A stretch of DNA of 64,000 bases from Micromonospora lupini str. Lupac 08 (GTDB lineage: Bacteria > Actinomycetota > Actinomycetes > Mycobacteriales > Micromonosporaceae): assembly GCF_000297395.2 (NCBI RefSeq), contig NZ_HF570108.1, positions 5,813,700 to 5,877,699 on the forward strand, read 5' to 3'. The position numbers and the translations under genes are program-made. This document shows positions 51,783 to 60,692 of this stretch, piece after piece (the first letter of the stretch is position 1; every line of letters starts with the position of its first letter). The notes beneath the pieces were generated by a model. The model was not told the DNA's origin. It ran no database searches and was given only the letters and a program-made list of their open reading frames with translations.

Positions 51783-54700
51783 TCAGGGGCGGGTCCGTCG
51801 GCGAGCGCCACCGCGGCGGGAGCGGCGACGCCCCGCGCCACCGGCCTCCTCGTCGGTGTCACCGTCGGCGACGGCGTCCGGGTCGTCCGCCGCCGCCAGC
51901 CGGGCCGACTCGCCCTGCTGGCTGTCGGACACCGCCGGGGCGGCCTCGGTCTCCGCCTCGTAGCGGGACAGGTCGTACCCCATGGTGTCCTGGTAGTCGG
52001 CGTCCGGTTCGGCGCTGGTGTCGGTGTCGACGACCTCGACCACCGCGCGCTCGGCCGGGGCGCTCTTGCGCGCCCGACGGCGGGAGGACGCGGTGCCGTT
52101 CTCGACGGCCGGAGCAGCCGGAGCAGCCGGAGCCGACGAGGCGACCGCCTTGACCTTCTCCGCGGCCCCACCGGTACGCGGCTTCTCCGGCACCGGCTCG
52201 GTGTGCATGATGACGCCCCGACCCTTGCAGCACTCGCAGGTCTCGCTGAACGCCTCCAGCAGGCCCGCGCCGATCCGCTTACGGGTCATCTGCACCAGAC
52301 CGAGCGAGGTGATCTCGGTGACCTGGTGCTTGGTGCGGTCCCGACCCAGGCACTCGGTGAGCCGACGCAGCACCAGCTCCCGGTTCGACTCCAGCACCAT
52401 GTCGATGAAGTCGATCACCACGATGCCGCCGATGTCCCGCAGCCGGAGCTGGCGGACGATCTCCTCCGCCGCCTCCAGGTTGTTGCGGGTGACCGTCTCC
52501 TCCAGGTTGCCGCCCGAGCCGGTGTACTTGCCGGTGTTGACGTCGACGACAGTCATGGCCTCGGTCTTGTCGATCACCAGCGAGCCGCCGGAGGGCAGGA
52601 ACACCTTGCGGTCCAGGCCCTTGATGATCTGCTCGTCGATCCGGTACTCGGCGAACACGTCGCTCGTGCCGACGTACCGGCGCACCCGGTCGACCAGGTC
52701 CGGAGAGACGTGCGACAGGTACGACTCGACCATGCCGTACGACTGCTCGCCCTCGATGACCAGCTCGCGGAAGTCCTCGTTGAACAGGTCCCGGACCACC
52801 CGGATGACCAGGTCGGGCTCCTCGTAGAGCAGCACCGGCGCGCCGCCCTCGGCGGCCTTGGCCTGGATGTCCTCCCACTGCGCCTGGAGCCGCTTGACGT
52901 CGCGGGCCAGCTCGTCCTCGCTGGCGCCCTCGGCGGCCGTACGAACGATCACGCCGGCGCCGTCCGGGACCAGCTTCTTGAGCACGTCACGCAGTCGCTT
53001 GCGCTCGGTGTCCGGCAGCTTGCGGCTGATCCCGGAAGCGTTGCCGTTGGGCACGTAGACCAGGTGCCGGCCGGAGAGGGCGACGTGGCTGGTCAGCCGC
53101 GCGCCCTTGTGCCCGATCGGGTCCTTGGTGACCTGCACCAGCACCGAGTCGCCGGAGCGCAGCGCCTGCTCGATCGAGCGGGCGCGCCCCTCCAGCCCGG
53201 AGGTGTCCCAGTTGACCTCGCCGGCGTACAGCACCGCGTTGCGGCCTCGGCCGACGTCGACGAACGCCGCCTCCATGCTGGGCAGCACGTTCTGCACCTT
53301 GCCCAGGTAGACGTTGCCGGCCATGGTGCCCGAGGAGTTGCGGGTGACGTAGTGCTCGACCAGCACGCCGTCCTCCAGGACGGCGATCTGGGTGCGGTCA
53401 CCGCGCTGCCGGACCGCCATCACCCGGTCGACCGCCTCCCGGCGGGCCAGGAACTCCGACTCGCTGAGGATCGGCGGCCGCGTACGCCGCTGCTCCCGGC
53501 CGTCCCGGCGGCGCTGGCGCTTGGCCTCCAGCCGGGTCGAGCCGGACACGCCCTGGACCTCGTCGACAGTACGACGCGGCTCGCGGATCTTGACCACGGT
53601 GGGCACGCCGTCGTCGGCGGCGCCCTCGGTGTCACCGGCGCCCCGACGGCGGCGACGACGGCGACGACGGGTCAGCCCGTCCCCACCCTCGGACTCCTCG
53701 TCCTCGTCACCCTCGGCCTCGGCCTCGGCGGTCTCCTCCTCGTCGGCCTGCGCCGCCTCGTCGGACTCCTCGTCGTCGGCGTCGTCGGCACCGCCCTTGC
53801 CCCGCCCCCGACCGCGGCGGCCACGCCTGCGGCGACGACGCGCGGCGGCGCTGTCCTCGTCGTCCTCGTCCGCCTCGGTGGCCTCGTCGGCCTCCTCGGT
53901 CGGCTCCTCCTCGGCCTCGACGGCCTCGACCGGCTCCACCGGCTCGGCGTCGCGGCGACCGCGCCGCCGCCGACGCGACGGCTCGGCCTCGACGGCCGAC
54001 TCCTCGGCCACCGGAGCGGGCTCCGCCGGCCGGGTCACCGGCACGGCGTCCGGCTGCGGCGCCATGAACAGCACGGTGGGCGCGGAGAGCGCAGCCCGAC
54101 GACGGCGGGTACGCGGCGGTTCGGCCTCGATGACCTCGGCAGGCTCGATCGGCTCGTCGGCCACGTTCGCCACGGCGACACCGGGCGCCACCTCGCCGGA
54201 GCGCTCCTGCGCGGCACCGAACGTCTGCTCGGCGACGGGGCCGGCCGGCGAGGTCTGCGCCTCGTTCAGCTCGGCTTCCGCCTGACGCCTGTCGGATTCC
54301 GCCGGCGTCTCGGCGGCGTCCTCCTCGACGGCTTCGGGCTCCGCGACGGCCGGCAGTTCCTCGGCGGGAGGCTCCGCGACGGCGGGAGGCTCCGCGACGG
54401 CGGCGGGCTCCGCGACGGCCGGCGGCTCCTCGACTGCGGGTGTCGCCTTCTTGCGCCGGGTGCGGGTCACCTTGACCGGAGGAACGACCTCGGGAGAGGC
54501 CAGCTCCGCGCTGGCGGCGACCAGCGGCTCCTCGGCGGTCGTCTCGACGGGGGCCGCCTTGCGCCGGCGTCGGGGGGTCTTCGGGGCGACGTCCAGGTCA
54601 CCGGAGATCGGGGCGAAGACCTCCGCCTGCGGCGACTCGACGGCGCCGGCCCCGCCGGTGGACGCCTCGACGGGCGCCTCGGCCTGCTCCGGCTGGTTGA

Positions 54701-54878
54701 GCGGTGCGGCCCGACGCCGGGTGGCCCGCGCCCGCCGTGGCGGCGCGGCAGGCTCGGCGCTCTCGACGCCCGCCTGCTCCGCGCCGGCAGCGCCGTCGGT
54801 GGTGGTGCTCTGGTCAGCGGTGTCGTCGGCCGGCTGTGAACCGGTCCGTTCGCCGCCCTCGGGCTCGTTCTCGAGCAT
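51783..54878 (-). CDS. rne: Ribonuclease E/G family protein
   Basis: A 1031-residue endoribonuclease for mRNA decay and rRNA processing. The first 480 residues are a disordered extension rich in Glu/Ala with Arg-rich patches. The S1 domain and the catalytic core follow, with magnesium-binding Asp residues in VDVNTGKYTG and VIDFIDM, and a CECC zinc link near residue 900. Another disordered tail of about 110 residues contains many Arg. Such long N-terminal extensions are typical of actinobacterial RNase E. ATG 54878 gives MLENEPEGGERTG. Confidence 0.95.
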   Translation of the reverse strand: MLENEPEGGERTGSQPADDTADQSTTTDGAAGAEQAGVESAEPAAPPRRARATRRRAAPLNQPEQAEAPVEASTGGAGAVESPQAEVFAPISGDLDVAPKTPRRRRKAAPVETTAEEPLVAASAELASPEVVPPVKVTRTRRKKATPAVEEPPAVAEPAAVAEPPAVAEPPAEELPAVAEPEAVEEDAAETPAESDRRQAEAELNEAQTSPAGPVAEQTFGAAQERSGEVAPGVAVANVADEPIEPAEVIEAEPPRTRRRRAALSAPTVLFMAPQPDAVPVTRPAEPAPVAEESAVEAEPSRRRRRGRRDAEPVEPVEAVEAEEEPTEEADEATEADEDDEDSAAARRRRRRGRRGRGRGKGGADDADDEESDEAAQADEEETAEAEAEGDEDEESEGGDGLTRRRRRRRRRGAGDTEGAADDGVPTVVKIREPRRTVDEVQGVSGSTRLEAKRQRRRDGREQRRTRPPILSESEFLARREAVDRVMAVRQRGDRTQIAVLEDGVLVEHYVTRNSSGTMAGNVYLGKVQNVLPSMEAAFVDVGRGRNAVLYAGEVNWDTSGLEGRARSIEQALRSGDSVLVQVTKDPIGHKGARLTSHVALSGRHLVYVPNGNASGISRKLPDTERKRLRDVLKKLVPDGAGVIVRTAAEGASEDELARDVKRLQAQWEDIQAKAAEGGAPVLLYEEPDLVIRVVRDLFNEDFRELVIEGEQSYGMVESYLSHVSPDLVDRVRRYVGTSDVFAEYRIDEQIIKGLDRKVFLPSGGSLVIDKTEAMTVVDVNTGKYTGSGGNLEETVTRNNLEAAEEIVRQLRLRDIGGIVVIDFIDMVLESNRELVLRRLTECLGRDRTKHQVTEITSLGLVQMTRKRIGAGLLEAFSETCECCKGRGVIMHTEPVPEKPRTGGAAEKVKAVASSAPAAPAAPAVENGTASSRRRARKSAPAERAVVEVVDTDTSAEPDADYQDTMGYDLSRYEAETEAAPAVSDSQQGESARLAAADDPDAVADGDTDEEAGGAGRRRSRRGGARRRTRP

Positions 54879-55009
54879 GGACGTTCTCCAGTTCTGGCTG
54901 CCCCGGGCGCGGGTGAGCGCTGCCACGCAGGGTCGCCGCAAAAGTGTTTCCGCCGGGCGCGCGTGGTGCGCGACCGCCGAAGTCTGCCTGCAAGAGCGCT
55001 GACCGTCGG

Positions 55010-55786
55010 TCAGTGCCCAACGATGGCTGCCCCGCCGCGGTCCGCATCCAACGGATCCACGATCGCACCCTGCGCGGTCAGCGTGCCCTGAGCCAGCCGG
55101 GTCACCCTCGGCGAGACCGGCGGCTCCAGGTCGGCCACCACGCGGAGGCCGGAAAGGACGTCATCGGGCCGTACGGACGGGGTGACCTGCCGCACGACCA
55201 GTTCGAGTATCGCACACGGTACGGCCGGCGCCCCGGAAGGCGTCTGCGTCGGGGACAGGACATCGATCGACATGACTGCTGCACGGGCGTCGAAGGTGCG
55301 TCGCCCCTGCTTGGTCATCCGCTCGACGAGCACCTCGTCGGCGGCGGTGAAGGCGTCCACGGCGGCGCGCAGCGTCGCCTCGTCGACCTGGGGCAACTCG
55401 ATGTGCCAGTGCGACGCCTCGATCCGGTCCGCCAGGCTGCCACCGTCGGCGATCACCACCTCCAGCACGTCCAGCCCGGGTGAGAGCGCGGCGTCGAGCG
55501 CGGCGCGCAGCGCCTCCGGCTCCACCGGGGCCTGGAGACCGATCTCCAGGTACTCCGCCTCACTCGCCACCCCCGTGGGCGCGGCGCTGGCGTAGGAGAT
55601 CTTCGGGTGCGGGGTGAAGCCCTGGGAGAAGGCGATCGGTACGGCGGCACGACGCAGCGCACGCTCGAACGCCCGGGCGAAGTCCCGGTGCGAGGTGAAC
55701 CGCAGCGGCCCGCGCTTGGCGTACCGGATGCGGGCGCGCTGAACGACAGGCGCCTGCCCACCCTCCGGCTGGTTTTTCTTACTGAT
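55010..55786 (-). CDS. TIGR03936 family protein (DUF2344, radical SAM-associated)
   Basis: About 258 residues. RYAKRGPLRFTSHRDFARAF and FSQGFTPHPKISYASAAPTG identify the family. It is the standard partner of the TIGR03960 radical SAM gene directly upstream. The start is unusual: the first ATG, GTG or TTG after the upstream stop would remove the conserved N-terminus, yet GAGGAG stands 7 nt before an ATC at 55786 (Ile-Ser-Lys-Lys-Asn). I annotate that ATC provisionally. A start far upstream inside the neighbouring gene is the alternative. Confidence 0.8.
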   Translation of the reverse strand: MSKKNQPEGGQAPVVQRARIRYAKRGPLRFTSHRDFARAFERALRRAAVPIAFSQGFTPHPKISYASAAPTGVASEAEYLEIGLQAPVEPEALRAALDAALSPGLDVLEVVIADGGSLADRIEASHWHIELPQVDEATLRAAVDAFTAADEVLVERMTKQGRRTFDARAAVMSIDVLSPTQTPSGAPAVPCAILELVVRQVTPSVRPDDVLSGLRVVADLEPPVSPRVTRLAQGTLTAQGAIVDPLDADRGGAAIVGH

Positions 55787-55797
55787 CGTCTCGCTCC

Positions 55798-57774
55798 TCA
55801 GGCGGTGGGGGTCTTGAGGCCCTTGATCGGCGTCAGCGGCAGGAGCTTCTTGCCGGTGGGGCCGATCTGGATCTCGGTGTCCATCGAGGGACAGACACCG
55901 CAGTCGAAGCACGGAGTCCACCGGCAGTCGTCCTGCTCGAACTCGCTCAGCGAATCCTGCCAGTCCTGCCAGAGCCAGTCCTTGTCCAGGCCCGAGTCCA
56001 GGTGGTCCCAGGGAAGGACCTCCAGCTCGTCGCGCTGGCGGGTGGTGTACCAGTCGAGATCGACCCCGAACGCGGGCAGCGTCTCGGCTGCCGCGTCCAC
56101 CCAGCGCTGGTAGGAGAAGTGCTCGCTCCACCCGTCGAACCGGCCGCCGTTCTCCCAGACCTTGCGGATCACCGAGCCGACCCGGCGGTCGCCGCGGGAG
56201 AGCAGGCCCTCGATCAGCGACGGCTCGCCGTCGTGGTAGCGGTAGCCGATGGCCCGGCCCAGCGAGCGGTCCGAGTTGATGGCCTGCTTGAGGATCTTGA
56301 GGCGGTGGTCGATGACCTCCGGACGCTCCATCGATGCCCACTGGAACGGGGTGTGCGGCTTCGGCACGAACCCGCCGATGGAGACCGTGCACCGGATGTC
56401 CTTGGAACCGGTGGCGGCCCGACCAGCCTTGATCACCTCGTGGGCCATCTCCGCGATCTCGAGGACGTCCTCGTCGGTCTCGGTGGGCAGGCCGCACATG
56501 AAGTAGAGCTTCACCTGGCGCCAGCCGTTGCTGTACGCGGTGACGACGGTACGGATCAGGTCTTCCTTCGACACCATCTTGTTGATGACCTTGCGGATCC
56601 GCTCCGACCCGCCCTCCGGGGCGAAGGTCAGGCCGGTCCGCCGCCCGTTGCGGGACAACTCCTGCGCGAGGTCGATGTTGAAGGCGTCGACCCGGGTCGA
56701 CGGCAGCGACAGCGAGACGTTCGTGCCCGCGTACTGCTCCGCGAGGCCCGAGCACATGTCACCGATCTCGGAGTGGTCGGCCGAGGAGAGCGACAGCAGG
56801 CCCACCTCGTTGAAGCCGGAGAACTCCAGGCCCTCGCGGACCATCTGCCCGACAGTGGTGATGGACCGCTCCCGCACCGGACGGGTGATCATGCCCGCCT
56901 GGCAGAACCGGCAGCCCCGGGTGCAGCCCCGGAAGATCTCCACCGCGTACCGCTCGTGCACCGTCTCGGCGAGCGGGACGAGGGGCTTCTTCGGGTACGG
57001 CCACGCGTCCAGGTCCATCGTCGTGCGCTTGTGCACCCGGAACGGCACGTCCGCCCGGTTCGGCACGACCCGCTGGATCCGCCCGTCCGGGAGGTAGTCG
57101 ACGTCGTAGAAGCGCGGCACGTACACGCTCTCGGTGCGGGCCAGCCGCAGCAGCAGCTCGTCCCGGCCACCGGGGGCGCCCTCGGCCTTCCACTCCCGGA
57201 CGATCGCGGTGATCTCCAGGACGGCCTCCTCACCGTCGCCGAGCACCGCGGCGTCGATGAAGTCGGCGATCGGCTCCGGATTGAAGGCGGCGTGCCCACC
57301 GGCCACGATCACCGGGTCGGCGTCGGTGCGGTCGGCGGCCAGCATCGGGATGCCGGCCAGGTCGATCGCGGTGAGCATGTTGGTGTAGCCCAACTCGGTG
57401 GAGAAGGAGATGCCGAACACGTCGAAATCGCGCACCGGCCGGTGCGCGTCGACGGTGAACTGCGGCACGCCGTGCGTGCGCATCAGGTTCTCCAGGTCGG
57501 GCCAGACCGCGTACGTCCGCTCGGCGAGGGTGTCGGGCAGCTCGTTCAGCACCTCGTAGAGGATCTGCACACCCTGGTTGGGCAGGCCCACCTCGTACGC
57601 GTCGGGGTACATCAGCGCCCAGCGCACCGTCGCCGTGTCCCAGTCCTTGACCACCGCGCCCAGCTCACCGCCGACGTACTGGATGGGCTTGGAGACCTGA
57701 GGGAGCAGCGGCTCGAGCCGGGGCCAGACAGAATTGGTCGCGGCCGCGCGCGGCGTCGTGGACGGGGCACTCAT
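55798..57774 (-). CDS. TIGR03960 family B12-binding-like radical SAM protein
   Basis: A 658-residue radical SAM enzyme. The N-terminal domain resembles a B12-binding fold (about 40-230). The 4Fe-4S motif is Cys284-x3-Cys288-x2-Cys291 in FRGCTRGCRFCQAG, and the C-terminus has a further cluster of cysteines (CRWTPCFDCGVC). The reaction is unknown; the family pairs with TIGR03936 upstream of rne-rplU-rpmA, suggesting RNA or ribosome modification. TACCCT (57788-57783) stands 8 nt before the ATG. Confidence 0.92.
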   Translation of the reverse strand: MSAPSTTPRAAATNSVWPRLEPLLPQVSKPIQYVGGELGAVVKDWDTATVRWALMYPDAYEVGLPNQGVQILYEVLNELPDTLAERTYAVWPDLENLMRTHGVPQFTVDAHRPVRDFDVFGISFSTELGYTNMLTAIDLAGIPMLAADRTDADPVIVAGGHAAFNPEPIADFIDAAVLGDGEEAVLEITAIVREWKAEGAPGGRDELLLRLARTESVYVPRFYDVDYLPDGRIQRVVPNRADVPFRVHKRTTMDLDAWPYPKKPLVPLAETVHERYAVEIFRGCTRGCRFCQAGMITRPVRERSITTVGQMVREGLEFSGFNEVGLLSLSSADHSEIGDMCSGLAEQYAGTNVSLSLPSTRVDAFNIDLAQELSRNGRRTGLTFAPEGGSERIRKVINKMVSKEDLIRTVVTAYSNGWRQVKLYFMCGLPTETDEDVLEIAEMAHEVIKAGRAATGSKDIRCTVSIGGFVPKPHTPFQWASMERPEVIDHRLKILKQAINSDRSLGRAIGYRYHDGEPSLIEGLLSRGDRRVGSVIRKVWENGGRFDGWSEHFSYQRWVDAAAETLPAFGVDLDWYTTRQRDELEVLPWDHLDSGLDKDWLWQDWQDSLSEFEQDDCRWTPCFDCGVCPSMDTEIQIGPTGKKLLPLTPIKGLKTPTA

Positions 57775-57929
57775 GATGGCCAAGGGTACGCGCCCGGCCG
57801 TCGGTGACCGCGCGCACGCCACGATGCGGCCCGATCAACCACCTGTTCACGCGCTCCGCCTCGATGCCCGCGCGGCGGTGGTGGCGACGCGGTACTAACC
57901 TCGGACCGGCGCGAGAGGAGATTGCCGCG

Positions 57930-59411
57930 ATGCCGGAGCCCCAGCCGGGAGCACGGCCGGCCGACGGGCGCACCCCGGGCCCGGAGCCGGACGACGCTCC
58001 GGCGGTCGCCGACGAGCCGACCTCCCCACCCGTACCGCCGGACGAGCCCACCACCCCCGACCAGCCGGAACCCACGGCCCAGGAACCTGCGGTCCAGCCC
58101 GAGCCGACGGCTCAGGAGTCCACGGGCCAGCCGGCGCCGACGGCCCAGGAACCTGCGGTCCAGCCCGAGCCCACGGCCCAGGAACCCACGGCCCAGCCCG
58201 AGCCCACGGCCCCGGAACCCGCGGCCCAGCCCGAGCCGACGGCTCAGGAGCCCGAGGCCCAGTCGGGGCCGGCGGCCCAGGCCGCGTCCGCGGACTCCCC
58301 CGCCGGGCCCACGGTGGTCCCCGCGCCCCGGTGGAGTGGGTCCGCGCCGGTCCCTCCCCCGCTGCCGCGCAGGCGTGCCTGGGGCGAGTCGGCCGAACCG
58401 ACCCCGCCGCCACCGCTACCCGAGCAGCCGCCCGAGCACCGCACCCCGGTCGACCCGTGGGCCGGGGTGGACACCGGCGGCTGGGATCTGCCCTCCGCCG
58501 AGCTGCCCCCGCTCCCCCCGACGCTGGGCTACCCGGTGCCCCCGTCGACCCGGCAGTGGTCCGGGCCGCCCGCACCGCCAGTCGGGATGCATCCGGTCTC
58601 CCCGCCGCCCGCCCACCCAACGTCGCCCGCCTACCCGCCGCCGCCCACCTACCCGGCCCCACCAGCCCATTCGGCGCCGCCCGCCCGGCCCACCCAGCCG
58701 GCCCAGCCCGGCACGGCCCGGCCCACCGCGCCGGTCCGGCCGGCGCCGCCGGCTCGGGTGCCGAAGCAGCGGCGGGGACGGCGGTCGGCCACACCACCGC
58801 CGGTGACGCCACCACCGGGCTGGGAAGCCCCCAAGGGGTACGTCCCGGTCCCCGTCCGCCGTCGACGTCGCTGGCCGTGGCTACTGCTGCTCACGCTGGC
58901 CTGCTGCTGCGGATGCCCCGCCTACTACGGCCTACCGATCTCGTCCCAGTACCCGGCCCGCGCCGCGCTGCCCGAGCAGGTCGCCGATCTGAGCCTGCGG
59001 CAGGACGACGGCAGCGCCACGACGGCCCGACAGCTGGAGAACGAGGTACGCCAGGAGCACTGGCTGGCCGAGGACACCTTTGCCGGGGTCTACGCCACGG
59101 CGGACGGCAAGCGGGTGACGGTCTTCGGCGGCACCGGCTTCCGGCTGAGCCCGGAGGCGGATGCCGACGCGGAGATCACCCGACTCACCGAGCGCTACGC
59201 GCTGGAGGCGCCCGAGACGGTGCAGACCGGCGTACGAGGTCGGCACGAGCGCTGCGCGATCGGCCGGCCGGCCGACGGCGACGTGGTGGTGTGCACCTCC
59301 GTCGACCACGGCAGCATCGCCACCGGGGTGTTCACCCGGCTCTCCGTCGCCGACAGCGCCGACCTGTTGAACACCCTGCGCGGCCAGATCGTCCAACCCG
59401 AGAGGGGCTGA
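57930..59411 (+). CDS. Membrane protein with long Pro-rich repeat region, function unknown
   Basis: A 493-residue protein. Residues 46-111 are six tandem 11-residue units of PEPTAQEPAVQ type, coded by 33-bp DNA repeats. Pro/Ala-rich sequence continues to about 300. One membrane helix follows (about 311-330), with a cluster of Cys (ACCCGCP). The C-terminal 150 residues form a folded outside domain starting AALPEQVADLSLRQDDGSA; it is unrecognised. The start was chosen at 57930 because AGAGGAGA precedes the ATG. Confidence 0.82.
   Translation: MPEPQPGARPADGRTPGPEPDDAPAVADEPTSPPVPPDEPTTPDQPEPTAQEPAVQPEPTAQESTGQPAPTAQEPAVQPEPTAQEPTAQPEPTAPEPAAQPEPTAQEPEAQSGPAAQAASADSPAGPTVVPAPRWSGSAPVPPPLPRRRAWGESAEPTPPPPLPEQPPEHRTPVDPWAGVDTGGWDLPSAELPPLPPTLGYPVPPSTRQWSGPPAPPVGMHPVSPPPAHPTSPAYPPPPTYPAPPAHSAPPARPTQPAQPGTARPTAPVRPAPPARVPKQRRGRRSATPPPVTPPPGWEAPKGYVPVPVRRRRRWPWLLLLTLACCCGCPAYYGLPISSQYPARAALPEQVADLSLRQDDGSATTARQLENEVRQEHWLAEDTFAGVYATADGKRVTVFGGTGFRLSPEADADAEITRLTERYALEAPETVQTGVRGRHERCAIGRPADGDVVVCTSVDHGSIATGVFTRLSVADSADLLNTLRGQIVQPERG
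58065..58262 (+). repeat. Six tandem 33-bp repeats inside the Pro-rich gene
   Basis: The units code for PEPTAQEPAVQ, PEPTAQESTGQ, PAPTAQEPAVQ, PEPTAQEPTAQ, PEPTAPEPAAQ and PEPTAQEPEAQ. The array stays in frame, and unit number probably varies between strains by slippage. Confidence 0.85.
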
Positions 59412-59905
59412 GCGCCCGCCCGCGCGCTGCCTGGCGCGCCGCCGTGCGGCGGCGCTGGCGTGCGGCGGCGCTGGCGTGCGGCGGCGCTGGCGTACCGCCG
59501 CGTTGCCGTGCGGCGTGCTGCCATGCCGCCGCGCTGACGTGCCGCCACGCTGACGTGCTTTCACCACGCAGCGTCACGCCGCAGGTAGACAACAGGGTCG
59601 CGGCGCATATACCTGTGAGTCATAAATATGACTCACAGGTATATCGCCTGTGACCGCATTGCCCGCCAGCTCGGCCGCTCAGATCAGAGGCCCCGAGACG
59701 CAGCAGCATGAAACCCCGGGCCTCGCCGCAGCAGCGCCGACGGACAGGCAGCCCAGAGAGACGCGCAACACCAGCGAACGCGGCAGCGCCGGCGAACGGT
59801 CAGCCCGGACGGACGAGCTGCGCCGACAAACGCGCAGCACCGGCAAACGCGCAGCGCGGCAGCGCCGAAACACGCGGCAGCGCCGGCGAACGCGGCAGCC
59901 CTGGG
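59412..59905. other. Repeat-rich intergenic region
   Basis: 494 bases without a gene I can support. Three 16-bp tandem repeats of GGCGTGCGGCGGCGCT type lie at 59441-59488, followed by further GC-rich degenerate repeats. The AT-rich palindrome at 59607-59644 stands out sharply. From 59700 to 59905, degenerate CGCGGCAGCGCCGGCGAAC-like units repeat. Confidence 0.7.
59607..59644. repeat. 38-bp AT-rich palindrome
   Basis: ATATACCTGTGAGTCAT (59607-59623) is exactly complementary to 59628-59644, with AAAT between. It is only about one-third GC in a region above 70 percent. It has no downstream U-run and lies between the C-termini of two convergent genes. Confidence 0.85.
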
Positions 59906-60595
59906 TCAGGCGTCGCGGGTCGGGTCCGGGTGGGCGCGCGGCGGGGCGTAGCGCGGGACGTACTCCTGGCCGGTGAGCTTCTGGATCTCGCTCATCAGCT
60001 CGTCGGTCATCTGGCGCAGCGAGGTGCGGTCGTCCGGGCGGCCGGTGAAGTCCAGCGGCTTGCCGAACCGGACAGTGATCTTGGCGCTGCCGGGGCGGGG
60101 CACCCGGGCGCCGATCGGCTGAGCCTTGTCCGTGCCGATCGTGCCGACCGGGATGATCGGCACGCCGGCGGAGATCGCCAGCCGGGCCGCCCCGGTCCGG
60201 CCCCGGTAGAGCTTGCCGTCCGGGGAGCGGGTGCCCTCCGGGTAGACCACCACCAGGTCACCACCCTGCAACGCCGGGATGGCGGCGTCGAACGCGGACA
60301 GCGCGGCCCGCCCACCGGCCCGCTCGACCGGGATCGCGCCCAGACCAGTGAGGACGAACTTCGAGAACGCGCCCTTCACACCGGTGCCCTTGAAGTACTC
60401 CGACTTGGCCCAGAACGCCAGGTGCCGGGGCACCACGGTGCCGAGGAACAGCTCGTCGGCCACCGAGAGATGATTGCCGGCGAAGATCGCGCCGCCGGTC
60501 TCCGGCACGTGTTCCAGACCCTCCACGGTCGGGCGGAACGCCAACCGCAGCGAGGGCGCCACGGTGAGCTTGCCGATGGTGTAGAGCAGGGGCAC
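59906..60595 (-). CDS. 1-acyl-sn-glycerol-3-phosphate acyltransferase family protein (PlsC-like)
   Basis: A 229-residue membrane-associated acyltransferase that transfers an acyl group to lysophosphatidate or a related acceptor. The catalytic HxxxxD is NHLSVADELF, and the glycerophosphate-binding motif is VYPEGTRSPDG. One hydrophobic segment is near the N-terminus. I chose GTG 60595 because CCGGAGGACCA precedes it. It lies 97 bp downstream of ileS, with a terminator hairpin between. Confidence 0.92.
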   Translation of the reverse strand: MPLLYTIGKLTVAPSLRLAFRPTVEGLEHVPETGGAIFAGNHLSVADELFLGTVVPRHLAFWAKSEYFKGTGVKGAFSKFVLTGLGAIPVERAGGRAALSAFDAAIPALQGGDLVVVYPEGTRSPDGKLYRGRTGAARLAISAGVPIIPVGTIGTDKAQPIGARVPRPGSAKITVRFGKPLDFTGRPDDRTSLRQMTDELMSEIQKLTGQEYVPRYAPPRAHPDPTRDA

Positions 60596-60638
60596 TGGTC
60601 CTCCGGCAGATGAGGTGCGAGCAGGCGGTGTCACGGTA

Positions 60639-60683
60639 GCGGACGCCTCCACACCTCCCGGACGGAGGTGGCGAGGCGTCCGC
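60639..60683 (-). terminator. Terminator of ileS
   Basis: GCGGACGCCTC (60639-60649) pairs with GAGGCGTCCGC (60673-60683), and inside it CACCTCC pairs with GGAGGTG. It begins 9 bp after the ileS stop. Confidence 0.8.
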
Positions 60684-60692
60684 ACCCGCGCT

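Noticed and set aside
50751..54839. A 1362-codon plus-strand frame opposite rne and rplU
   Set aside because: It has no recognisable domain and overlaps essential genes on the other strand; a GC artefact.
59650..59976. A 108-codon plus-strand gene
   Set aside because: It runs through degenerate repeats, lacks a ribosome-binding site and overlaps the end of the PlsC-like gene.
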